DNA from: Burkholderia sp. BCC0506
GTDB taxonomy: Bacteria > Pseudomonadota > Gammaproteobacteria > Burkholderiales > Burkholderiaceae
NCBI RefSeq assembly: GCF_902833145.1
Contig: NZ_CADFEN010000004.1
Span: 124,001 to 188,000, forward strand
DNA: 64,000 bases
Direction: 5' to 3'
Position numbers and translations under genes: made by a program. The notes beneath the pieces are model-generated. The model saw nothing but the letters and a program-made list of their open reading frames with translations. It ran no database searches and was not told the origin of the DNA. Below, piece after piece: positions 24,516 through 32,398 of this stretch (position 1 is the first letter of the stretch; each line of letters starts with the position of its first letter).

Positions 24516-27281
24516 TCAGAACCACTGCTTGTAGCGGCGCACGTAGATCGTCTTGACGATCTGCGCGAGCACGATGTAGCCGACCATCGTCGCGGCGAGC
24601 CACAGCCAGTAGGTGCCCGGCAGGTGCATGAAGCCGAGCGCTTGCGCGAACGGCGAGAACGGCAGCCAGCAGCCGATCGCGATCGCGGTGAAGGTCGACA
24701 GCAGCACCGGCAGCGACGCCGTGCTCTGCAGGAAAGGGATCTTCTGCGTGCGCAGCAGGTGCACGACGAGCGTCTGCGACACGAGGCTCTCGATGAACCA
24801 GCCCGAATTCATCACGATCTGGCCGCTCGCGCCGCCGTTCAGGTGATACATCGCACCGGCACCGAACACGGTCCACATCAGCACGTAGGTCGTGATGTCG
24901 AATACCGACGACGTGGGCCCGACCCACAGCATGAAGCGGCCGATGTTGCCGGCTTCCCACTTGCGCGGCTTCTTCAGGAATTCCGGATCCATCTTGTCCC
25001 ACGGCAAGAGCATCTGCGACGTGTCGTAGACAAGGTTGAGCACGAGCAGTTGCGTCGCGAGCATCGGCTCCCACGGCAGGAACGCGCTGGCGACGAGCAC
25101 CGAGAACACGTTGCCGAAGTTCGAGCTCGCCGTCATGTTCAGGTACTTGAGGATGTTGCCGAACGTCTCGCGGCCCTTGATCACGCCTTCCTCCAGCACC
25201 ATCAGGCTCTTTTCGAGCAGGATGATGTCGGCGGTTTCCTTCGCGATGTCGGCGCCGCTGTCGACCGAGATGCCGACGTCCGCGTCGCGCAGCGCGGGCG
25301 CATCGTTGATGCCGTCGCCGAGAAAGCCGACCGTGTGGCCGTTCGCCTGCAGCGCCTTGACGATGCGCGCTTTCTGCAGCGGCGTGAGCTTCGCGAACAC
25401 GGTCGTGCGTTCGACCGCCTGCGCGAGCGTGGCGTCGTCGAGCGCTTCGATTTCCGTGCCGAGCATCGGCTTGCCGGGCTCGAGGCCGACCTGGCGGCAC
25501 ACCCTGATCGTGACGGTCGGGTTGTCGCCCGTCAGCACCTTCACCGCGACGCCGTTCTCGCGCAGCGCGGCGAGCGCCGGTGCGGCCGACTCCTTCGGCG
25601 GATCGAGGAAAGTCAGGAAGCCGCGCACGACGAGATCGCGTTCGTCGGCCGTGCGGTATTGCTTACGCTCGTCGCCGCGCGGGATCTCGCGGGTGGCGAG
25701 CACGAGCACGCGGAAGCCGTCCTCGTTGTACGCGGTGGCCTGTTCGAGCAGCCGCTTGCGGGCCACGAAGTCGAGCGGGCGCACGCCGTCTTCATCCTGT
25801 ACGTGCGTGGAAACCGCCAGCATTTCCTCGACTGCGCCCTTGCAGATGAGCAGGTGCGTGCCGCGCGTATCCTCGACGACGACCGACAGGCGGCGCCGCA
25901 CGAAGTCGAACGGCAGTTCGTCGATCTTCTTGTAGCCCTGCGGCTTCACGCGTTCGCCGATCTCGTCGGCACGCGCGACGACCGCGATGTCGATCAGATT
26001 CTTCTGGCCGCTCTGGTGGAAGCTGTTCAGCCAGCCGAGCCGCAGGATGTCCTCGTTCTTGTGGCCGGACAGGTCCAGATGGTGTTCGAGGATGATCTTG
26101 TCCTGCGTGAGCGTGCCGGTCTTGTCGGTGCACAGCACGTCCATCGCACCGAAGTTCTGCACCGAGTTCAGCCGCTTGACGACGACCTTGCGGCGCGCCA
26201 TCGCGACCGCGCCGCGCGCGAGGTTCGCGCTGACGATCATCGGCAGCATCTCGGGCGTGAGGCCCACGGCCACCGCGAGCGCGAACGTGAGCGCGCTCAG
26301 CCAGTCGCCCTTGGTCAGCCCGTTGATCATGAACACGATCGGCACCATCACGAACATGAACTTGATCAGCAGCCAGCTCACGCTCGCGACGCCGCGGTCG
26401 AAGCTCGTCTCGATGCGCTTGTGACTCACGACGTTGCGCGCGAGCGAGCCGAAGTACGTGTCTTCGCCGGTCGCGACCACGACGGCCGTCGCCGTGCCGC
26501 TGACGACGTTGGTGCCCATGAAGCAGACGTTCTCGAGATCGAGCAGCGACGCCGTCGCGTCGTTGGCCGCGCCGGCCGCACGCGTGCTCGCCGATTTGCC
26601 GGCCACCGCGCCGAGCGTGTCGTATTTCTCGACCGGCAGCGCCTCGCCGGTCAGCACCGCCTGGCTGATGAACAGGTCGCGCGACGCGAGCAGGCGCACG
26701 TCGGCGGGGATCATGTCGCCGGCGGAAAGATGCACGATGTCGCCGACGACGACTTCGCGCATCGGCACCTCGCGGCGCGACGGCTCGGCCGTGCCGCTCA
26801 CCGTGCGCTGCACGGTCGCCGTCGTGCGGACCATGGCCTTGAGCTTCTCGGCCGCGCGCAGCGAACGGAATTCCTGCACGAAGCGCAGCAGCGCGCTGAT
26901 CGTGACCATCGTCAGCAGGATCGTCATGCCGACGTAGTCGCGATCGTCGGGCGCCGCGAAATAGACGTCGGTGAAGAAGCTGATGGCGGCCAGCACCAGC
27001 AGCACGTAGACGAACGGGTTGTGGAACGAGAGCAGCAACTGGCGGGTCCAGTGCGGCGGCTTGTCGTGCGCGATTTCGTTCGGGCCGTCGTGTTGCAGGC
27101 GCTCGGCGGCCTGGTCGTCGGTGAGGCCGCGCGTGCTGGCGCGCAGCGACTTCAGCGTGTCGTCGAGCGGGCGGGCGGCTTCCTGCGCGGCGCGCATGAT
27201 GCGCGGTTCGTTCTGCTGGCCGGCGCCTGCCTTGATGAAGCCGCGCTGTTTCTTGTGCGAGGGGGTGTGTCGTGTCGTCAT
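24516..27281 (-). CDS. mgtA: Mg2+-importing P-type ATPase MgtA
   Basis: A 921-residue P3B-type ATPase that imports magnesium across the inner membrane. It has the MgtA/MgtB blocks throughout: LSFHNPFVYVLLVLAAISF in the first membrane hairpin, the actuator motif LTGEALPVEK, VAVGLTPEMLPMIV in TM4, the phosphorylation motif DVLCTDKTGTLTQ, KVLTGDNPTV and the hinge GFLGDGINDAPALRDADVG. The C-terminal six membrane segments end at RRYKQWF. The start at 27281 is preceded by AAGGAGC. A 52-codon proline-rich ORF with its own good ribosome binding site lies 47 bp upstream, reminiscent of the leader peptides that control mgtA in enteric bacteria. Confidence 0.95.
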   Translation of the reverse strand: MTTRHTPSHKKQRGFIKAGAGQQNEPRIMRAAQEAARPLDDTLKSLRASTRGLTDDQAAERLQHDGPNEIAHDKPPHWTRQLLLSFHNPFVYVLLVLAAISFFTDVYFAAPDDRDYVGMTILLTMVTISALLRFVQEFRSLRAAEKLKAMVRTTATVQRTVSGTAEPSRREVPMREVVVGDIVHLSAGDMIPADVRLLASRDLFISQAVLTGEALPVEKYDTLGAVAGKSASTRAAGAANDATASLLDLENVCFMGTNVVSGTATAVVVATGEDTYFGSLARNVVSHKRIETSFDRGVASVSWLLIKFMFVMVPIVFMINGLTKGDWLSALTFALAVAVGLTPEMLPMIVSANLARGAVAMARRKVVVKRLNSVQNFGAMDVLCTDKTGTLTQDKIILEHHLDLSGHKNEDILRLGWLNSFHQSGQKNLIDIAVVARADEIGERVKPQGYKKIDELPFDFVRRRLSVVVEDTRGTHLLICKGAVEEMLAVSTHVQDEDGVRPLDFVARKRLLEQATAYNEDGFRVLVLATREIPRGDERKQYRTADERDLVVRGFLTFLDPPKESAAPALAALRENGVAVKVLTGDNPTVTIRVCRQVGLEPGKPMLGTEIEALDDATLAQAVERTTVFAKLTPLQKARIVKALQANGHTVGFLGDGINDAPALRDADVGISVDSGADIAKETADIILLEKSLMVLEEGVIKGRETFGNILKYLNMTASSNFGNVFSVLVASAFLPWEPMLATQLLVLNLVYDTSQMLLPWDKMDPEFLKKPRKWEAGNIGRFMLWVGPTSSVFDITTYVLMWTVFGAGAMYHLNGGASGQIVMNSGWFIESLVSQTLVVHLLRTQKIPFLQSTASLPVLLSTFTAIAIGCWLPFSPFAQALGFMHLPGTYWLWLAATMVGYIVLAQIVKTIYVRRYKQWF

Positions 27282-27328
27282 GAGTCGCTCCTTGCGCACG
27301 AGGCGGCGGGCGGGGCGCGGCCTTGACG

Positions 27329-27487
27329 TCATCGACGCACGAGCGCTCCCCGCCGCGTCGCGTCAGGCGCGATCGGCTGTGGGTCGGTAAAGGCGGGAAC
27401 GCTCGCCGGCGCGCACGATGCGGACGGCGTGTCGATGCGCGGCGTCGCACCGGCGAGCGGTAATCGACTACTGTCGTCTGAGTTCAT
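27329..27487 (-). CDS. Candidate proline-rich leader peptide upstream of mgtA
   Basis: A 52-codon ORF starting MNSDDSSRLPLAGATPR and ending APDATRRGALVRR. The ATG at 27487 has AGGAG five bases upstream, better than many genes here, and the ORF ends 47 bp before the mgtA start. It has eight prolines, several next to acidic or small residues (DTPS, TDPQP, APD). In Salmonella and E. coli a short Pro- and acid-rich ORF (mgtL) senses ribosome stalling or collapse at low Mg2+ and so controls mgtA. Whether this ORF does the same is inference; it is longer than mgtL and not recognisably homologous. Confidence 0.5.
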   Translation of the reverse strand: MNSDDSSRLPLAGATPRIDTPSASCAPASVPAFTDPQPIAPDATRRGALVRR

Positions 27488-27944
27488 CTGCACTCCTGTC
27501 GGTTGTGGAGAGTCGGCACGGGCGACCGGCTGCGGCGCGCGTGACGAGGCGCGCGGCCGGACGGCACGCGAACGGAGAGCGCACGCGGCTGGCGCCGCGC
27601 GCAACACGAACGCACACGCGCGACGGCGCGTCGCGTGCATTCGACAACATCGAAAATTCGGCGGGAGATCTGGCCCGTGGTCAGGCCGGAAGGACGCCGC
27701 ATCCTGCTTCCCGGGATGCGGCAGAAGACGAGGCTCTGCGCGTTTTCCTCAGGCAGCAGTCAAGTTGGTGACGTACCAACTACAACTCGCATCGGTGTTC
27801 ACAGAACACTCCATGTAACTAGACGGGGGCGATGGTAATGGCTCGCCGTGCGAAGCGTCAACCTTTTTGTCAGGCGTTATTTCGAGATGCTTGATCGAGC
27901 CGGTGCGTGGTCGCAAGCGTGCCTCGCAGCCCGCAAGGAAACAG
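27488..27944. other. Non-coding region upstream of mgtA and its leader ORF, with a hairpin
   Basis: About 450 bp with no convincing gene. A hairpin with 9-bp arms GCCGCATCC (27696-27704) and GGATGCGGC (27714-27722) stands in the middle; it could be a second terminator of the subtilase gene or part of a long mgtA leader. The stretch 27750-27900 is AT-richer and is a plausible promoter zone. No known Mg2+ riboswitch could be recognised by eye. Confidence 0.35.
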
Positions 27945-27975
27945 CCGCGCGCATGCCGACATGGCATGCGCGCGG
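27945..27975 (-). terminator. Terminator-like hairpin after the subtilase gene
   Basis: Two 13-bp perfectly complementary arms, CCGCGCGCATGCC (27945-27957) and its complement (27963-27975), with a 5-nt loop, 21 bp downstream of the minus-strand stop codon. On the minus strand it is followed by a short T-rich segment (TGTTTCCTT). Confidence 0.65.
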
Positions 27976-27996
27976 CCGCGTCGAACGAAGCGACGG

Positions 27997-29655
27997 TTAC
28001 TGGTTCGCCTTCGCGACGGCGGCCCCTGCATCGAGGATGCCCGAGCCTGCCGGCATCGCGGTGCACGACGTGCCGGCCGCGAGCTTTGCCGCACGCGTGC
28101 CGCCTTGCAGCTTCTGCAGGATCTGCGCAGGCGTGAGGTTGCCGTTGACCGACAGCATCAGCGCGGCGGCCCCCGTCACCTGCGGCGTCGCGAGGCTGGT
28201 GCCGTTCGCGACGTCATAGGTGTCCGAGCCCGGCGTCGTCGCGCCGGCGTTGGACGTCGACAGGATGTTGACGCCCGGTGCGCTCAGCGCGACATCGGCG
28301 CCGAAGTTGCTGAACGATGCGCGGCGGCCCGTCGCGTCGGTCGCGCCGACGGTGATCACGCCGCGGCAGTTCGCGGGCTGGTCGAGCCCGGTCGACAGGC
28401 CGTCGTTGCCGGCCGCGACGACCACGGTCACGCCTTTCGCGGTCACGTCGTCGATTGCCTGCTGGAACGTCGTGCTGCATGCGCCGACGCCGCCGAGGCT
28501 CAGGTTGATGATCTTCGCGGGGTTCGGGTTGTTCGGCACGCCATTGACGGGGATGCCGGCCGCCCAGCGCATGCCGTCGGCGATGTCGCTCGTCACGCCG
28601 CCGCACTTGCCGAGCACGCGCACCGGCAGGATCCGGCTGAGCCACGATACGCCGGCGACACCGGTGCCGTTGTTGGCGGTCGCGCCGATCACGCCCATCA
28701 CGCGCGTGCCGTGCCAGCTGCTGTTGCTCGGCTGGCTTGCGCAGTGATAGTACGGGCCGTTGGCGTTGTCGAGTTCCTGCTGCGTGACCCAGTCGCCCGG
28801 ATCGGTGGCGTCCGGGCCGCGCGTCAATCCGTTGTTGCTGGTGTTGACGTTACTGATGAAGCTGTAGCCTTGCTGTATCAGATTGCCGACGAGGTCGCCG
28901 TGCGGCCGGTAGCCGGTGTCGAGCACGGCCGTGACGACGGTCGGCGAACCCTTGGTGACGTTCCATGCGGGCGGCATGTCGATGCCGGCGGACGGGTCGG
29001 ACAGGTACCACTGCTGGTTGTAGAGCGGGTCGCTCGGCGTGTCGCGAATCTGCATCGGGTGATCCGGTTCCGCGTAGTCGACATCGCTGTCGGCCGCGAA
29101 CGCCTGCGCAAGCGCGGCGGCGTCGGTGGCGGCCATGCGCTGGCCGAGCGACAGCACGGCCGCGCCGTTCGAGATCGTCCGCTCGACCTGCACGTTCACC
29201 GGCGTTTGCGCGACGGTGCTCGCGTACGCGCGTGCGCTGCCGGCCACCGGGGCCGTCCAGCGCGTCATCGCGCGCTGGATCACCGCGTCGAGTCGCGAGC
29301 CGGTGTCGACGGCGGCCATCGCGCGCGTGGCCGTCAGCGTCTTCAGCTTGACGATGAGGTGATCGACCGGCGGCTCGACCGGTGCGGTTTGCGCGGCCAT
29401 CTGCACGGCGGCTTGCTGCGACGTGCATGCATTCGTGCCGGACGACGCCGGCGGGTTCGACGGTGCGGGTGCGGGCGCCGGCGCAGGAGCGGGCGCCGGC
29501 GCCGGCGACGCGTTGGACGAAGACGGGTTGCTGCCGTCGCCGCCGCCTCCGCCGCAACCGGCGAGGGGCAGGAGGGCGGCGGCGGACAGCATGCCGGCGA
29601 GCATGCGCGCATGTGCGGGGCGCGCCAGCGCGAAATTGAAACGCTTGGTTCTCAT
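27997..29655 (-). CDS. S8 (subtilisin-like) serine protease lipoprotein
   Basis: A 552-residue secreted protease. The N-terminus ends in the lipobox LPLAGC (Cys34), followed by a glycine run and an alternating Ala-Pro linker (51-65), then a propeptide-like region (about 75-205) and the catalytic domain. The triad is complete: D246 (AVLDTGY), H315 (SSWHGTRV) and S487 (NGTSLATPQ), with the oxyanion Asn417 (VAAGNDG). Four cysteines in the catalytic domain could form disulfides. It resembles the MprA-type serine proteases of Burkholderia, but assignment to that exact gene is not certain. The lipid anchor suggests an outer-membrane or surface-bound enzyme. It is followed by a strong hairpin terminator. 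Confidence 0.9.
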   Translation of the reverse strand: MRTKRFNFALARPAHARMLAGMLSAAALLPLAGCGGGGGDGSNPSSSNASPAPAPAPAPAPAPAPSNPPASSGTNACTSQQAAVQMAAQTAPVEPPVDHLIVKLKTLTATRAMAAVDTGSRLDAVIQRAMTRWTAPVAGSARAYASTVAQTPVNVQVERTISNGAAVLSLGQRMAATDAAALAQAFAADSDVDYAEPDHPMQIRDTPSDPLYNQQWYLSDPSAGIDMPPAWNVTKGSPTVVTAVLDTGYRPHGDLVGNLIQQGYSFISNVNTSNNGLTRGPDATDPGDWVTQQELDNANGPYYHCASQPSNSSWHGTRVMGVIGATANNGTGVAGVSWLSRILPVRVLGKCGGVTSDIADGMRWAAGIPVNGVPNNPNPAKIINLSLGGVGACSTTFQQAIDDVTAKGVTVVVAAGNDGLSTGLDQPANCRGVITVGATDATGRRASFSNFGADVALSAPGVNILSTSNAGATTPGSDTYDVANGTSLATPQVTGAAALMLSVNGNLTPAQILQKLQGGTRAAKLAAGTSCTAMPAGSGILDAGAAVAKANQ

Positions 29656-30075
29656 GTTGAAACTCGATCCTCGTAGATGACCGTCGTGCCGGCGGTGGCG
29701 CCGGTCCGGCCGAGCCGGACCTTGTGTTTTTGTCTGACGGTTGCAGCAGGTTGCTGCGACGCGCCATGCACTGGGTAACGGCGTGCGCGGCGGCTTCTTG
29801 AGTGCGTTTCACGAGAAAAACGGGGGGTGCCGCAAACGATTACGTTGCTGCGTTGCGGCATGAACGCGCGTTTGGAACGACTGGCACAGACGGGCGGCCG
29901 AGTGCACGCGCGGCCGGTCGGGCGAAACGGGGCGCGCGAGCCGGTTTGCGCGGCACGGAAAAGATCTTTCGGGGATCGGGCCGCGGCGGCACGTTGCTTA
30001 CGCTTGCCCTGATGTGACGCGAATATTGTCGGGCGTACGATCGCGGTTCGCTCAACGTTTCGTCAGGAGACAAGC
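29656..30075. other. Intergenic region between the divergent protease and gltI-like genes, with a perfect hairpin
   Basis: About 420 bp without a gene. A perfect hairpin, GGTCCGGC (29703-29710), CGA loop, GCCGGACC (29714-29721), lies in the presumed 5' leader of the protease mRNA, about 50 bp before its start. On the plus strand it is followed by a T-rich run. It may shape translation or stability of the protease message. The AGGAGA before 30076 is the ribosome binding site of the next gene. Confidence 0.4.
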
Positions 30076-30972
30076 ATGGATCGCCGTTTCCGTTGGCTCG
30101 CTGTCGCGCTCGCGTGCGCGCTGGCCGGCACCGCGCACGCGCAGGCCCTTACCGGTACGCTGAAGAAGATCAAGGACACGGGCGTCGTGTCGCTGGGTAT
30201 TCGCGAGTCGTCGGTGCCGTTTTCGTATTCGGACAACCAGCAGAAGAACATCGGCTATTCGCGGGACATCGCGTCGCGCATCATCGACCAGCTGAGGACG
30301 GATCTGAACCTGCCGAACCTCGCCGTGAAGGAAATCCCGATCACGTCGCAGAACCGCATTCCGCTGCTGCAGAACGGGACGATCGACTTCGAATGCGGAT
30401 CGACGACGAACACGCTCGAACGGCAAAAGCAGGCCGCGTTCTCGAACAGCATCTTTCTGTACGGCATCCGCTTCAGCACGCGCAAGGATTCGGGCGTGAA
30501 GGACTTTGCGGACCTGGCCGGCAAGACGGTCGCGACGACGGCCGGCACGTCGGACGAGCGCCTGCTGCGCAAGCTCAACGAAGAGAAGGCGATGAACATG
30601 ACGATCATCAGCGCGAAGGACCACGCCGAAGCGTTCATGAACGTCACGACGGGCCGCGCGGTGGCGTTCGTGATGGACGAGCCGCTGCTGTACGGCGAAA
30701 TCGCGAAGGACCGCAACCCCGGTGCGTACACGGTCGCGGGCACGCCGCTCGTTCACGAAAACTATGCGTGCATGATGCGCAGGGACGATCCGGCGTTCAA
30801 GCGTGTCGTCGACGGGGTGATCGCGAAGATGCAGACTTCGGGCGCGGCCGAGAAACTGTACGACCAGTGGTTCATGCAGCCGATTCCGCCGAAAGGCGTG
30901 AGCCTCAACTATCCGCTGTCGCCGGAGATGAAGCAGCTGTTCAAGAATCCGACCGACCAGGCGCAGTATTGA
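30076..30972 (+). CDS. gltI: Glutamate/aspartate ABC transporter substrate-binding protein (GltI-like)
   Basis: A 298-residue periplasmic binding protein with a clear signal peptide ending TAHAQA. Family 3 blocks include KDTGVVSLGIRESSVPFSY, the diagnostic NIGYSRDIASRIIDQL, RIPLLQNGTIDFECGSTTNT and VAFVMDEPLLYGEIA, which follow the glutamate/aspartate-binding GltI group closely. Length matches GltI (about 300). No permease or ATPase genes of the Glt system are next to it, so it works with a transporter encoded elsewhere or is a duplicate. AGGAGA precedes the ATG by 5 bp. A strong terminator follows 35 bp after the stop, separating it from the next transport cluster. Confidence 0.9.
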   Translation: MDRRFRWLAVALACALAGTAHAQALTGTLKKIKDTGVVSLGIRESSVPFSYSDNQQKNIGYSRDIASRIIDQLRTDLNLPNLAVKEIPITSQNRIPLLQNGTIDFECGSTTNTLERQKQAAFSNSIFLYGIRFSTRKDSGVKDFADLAGKTVATTAGTSDERLLRKLNEEKAMNMTIISAKDHAEAFMNVTTGRAVAFVMDEPLLYGEIAKDRNPGAYTVAGTPLVHENYACMMRRDDPAFKRVVDGVIAKMQTSGAAEKLYDQWFMQPIPPKGVSLNYPLSPEMKQLFKNPTDQAQY

Positions 30973-31007
30973 TCGACGCGCCGTGATGGCATCGCGCCTC
31001 AAATAAA

Positions 31008-31034
31008 AAACCGCCGGCAACGTGCCGGCGGTTT
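31008..31034 (+). terminator. Rho-independent terminator after the gltI-like gene
   Basis: Arms AAACCGCCGGCA (31008-31019) and TGCCGGCGGTTT (31023-31034) pair perfectly around a 3-nt loop, flanked by AAATAAA on the left and TTTCGCTTT on the right, so it can work in both directions. A nearly identical 42-bp block occurs at 37627-37668. Confidence 0.85.
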
Positions 31035-31467
31035 CGCTTTGCTACGCCGGATGCCCGAATCCCGCTCGCCGCCCGATCTGCGAAGCAGTACCGCCGGCGG
31101 CGGCGAACCCGCTCGGCGCTGTTCGTGCCGGATGCCGAAATCCGCCTCATGCTTCCCGCGGGCCGCATCGTGCCCGCGGCGGCGCAACGCGACGGCCCGC
31201 CCTGGGCTTCGTCTCCGCAAGTTCGTTTCTCCTTTTTTCTGACCCGTTCCGCGCGCCGGACTGCCGGATGCGCGTGCACGCCGGTGGCGCGTCCGCTGAC
31301 GCCATGTGCCGCGTAAACCCGAATTCAGATTTCAATTTGAACTGGTCAGAATCGGCCGAAATTGTTCAACAATTTTCGACGGAAAATCCCGGGAAGCCGC
31401 ACAGGGCGGCGTGCGGGAGGCGTTGTGACGTTTCAGCGCGAGCGTCGAATAACCCAGGAGCCTCGCC
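31035..31467. other. Intergenic region upstream of the amino-acid transport cluster
   Basis: About 430 bp without a convincing gene. The last ~150 bp become AT-rich and contain the palindrome at 31359-31375 described separately. The CAGGAG before 31468 is the ribosome binding site of the binding-protein gene. Confidence 0.4.
31359..31375. promoter_or_regulatory. GntR-type operator upstream of the transport/ectC operon
   Basis: AAATTGTTCAACAATTT is a perfect 8-bp inverted repeat around one central base, 92 bp upstream of the binding-protein gene. TTGTnnnACAA-like palindromes are typical of FCD-type GntR regulators. The 13-bp core ATTGTTCAACAAT recurs at 37499-37511, upstream of the operon that encodes such a regulator. 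Confidence 0.75.
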
Positions 31468-32310
31468 ATGTTTGCTCGTCTTTCGCTTCGACGTTTCCTG
31501 CGCGGCGCGCTCGCGCCGCTGGCCTTCGCGTGCTCGCTCGCAGCGGCGGCGCCGCTGCAGACGGTGCGGCCCGGCACGCTGCTGGTGGGCTCGGATCTCA
31601 CGTATCCGCCCTACGCGTACCTGGACGCCGGCAAGCCCGCCGGGTTCGACGCCGAGTTCTCGCGGATGCTGGCGCAGCATCTGAAGCTGGACCCGGTGTT
31701 TCTCGATACGCGTTTTCCGGACCTCATCCTCGGGATGAAGGCGCGCCGCTTCGACGTCGTCGCGTCCGCGCTCTATGTGACGCCCGATCGCGTGAAGCAG
31801 GTCGATTTCGTGCCGTACCTGAAGACGGGCGCGTCGCTGGTCGTCGCAAAAGGCAGCGCATTCCTGCCGAAGACGCCGCAGGACCTGTGCGGCAAACGGG
31901 TCGGCTCGATCAAGGGCGCGTCGTGGACGCCGAAGCTGCGCGCGGTCTCGCAGGACGCCTGCAAGGCGGCCGGGCTCGGCGAGATCGCGATCCTCGAGTT
32001 CCCGACGTCGCCGGAAGCGACGTCCGCGCTGATGGCGAAGGCGGTCGACGTGCAGATCGAGGACGCGGCCGTGGCGCAGGGGATGACGAAGCAGACGAAC
32101 GGGCGCATCGAAATCAGTTCGACGACGCTGCTGTACCCGGTCGTGATCGGGCTGGGCGTGACGAAGGGCGACAGCGGCCTGCAGGCTGCGCTCGAGGGTG
32201 CGCTGAACGATGCGAAGCGCAGCGGCGAATACGGCAGTCTCGTGAAGAAATACGGGTTGCAGGCGCCCACACCGGCCGACGTCGCCGGTGCGCTGGGCGC
32301 CGCGAAGTAA
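31468..32310 (+). CDS. Amino-acid-type ABC transporter substrate-binding protein
   Basis: A 280-residue periplasmic binding protein of family 3. The signal peptide (FLRGALAPLAFACSLAAAAP) is followed by the start of lobe 1, GTLLVGSDLTYPPYAYLDAG with GFDAEFSRMLA, and the second strand block KARRFDVVASALYVTPDR. These are typical of binding proteins for polar amino acids, opines or related small zwitterions. The ATG at 31468 has CAGGAG about 8 bp upstream. It is the first gene of a four-gene operon with the permease-ATPase fusion, an amidase and an ectoine-synthase homologue, under the palindromic operator at 31359. The ligand is unknown; the operon hints at an amide or ectoine-like solute. Confidence 0.88.
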   Translation: MFARLSLRRFLRGALAPLAFACSLAAAAPLQTVRPGTLLVGSDLTYPPYAYLDAGKPAGFDAEFSRMLAQHLKLDPVFLDTRFPDLILGMKARRFDVVASALYVTPDRVKQVDFVPYLKTGASLVVAKGSAFLPKTPQDLCGKRVGSIKGASWTPKLRAVSQDACKAAGLGEIAILEFPTSPEATSALMAKAVDVQIEDAAVAQGMTKQTNGRIEISSTTLLYPVVIGLGVTKGDSGLQAALEGALNDAKRSGEYGSLVKKYGLQAPTPADVAGALGAAK

Positions 32311-32398
32311 TCACGCAGCAGGGACGACGCACGCACGACCCGACCATCGCGTGCCGCGCAGCGCGGCCGCATCGCCCTTCGGGGTTCAGGAGTCTTCG

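Noticed and set aside
24450-27326. A 958-codon plus-strand frame opposite mgtA
   Set aside because: Shadow of mgtA; repetitive His/Arg/Glu composition and no ribosome binding site.
27488-27944. A Mg2+ riboswitch (M-box or mgtA type) upstream of mgtA
   Set aside because: No conserved riboswitch pattern could be recognised by eye; only a simple hairpin and a leader ORF are supported.
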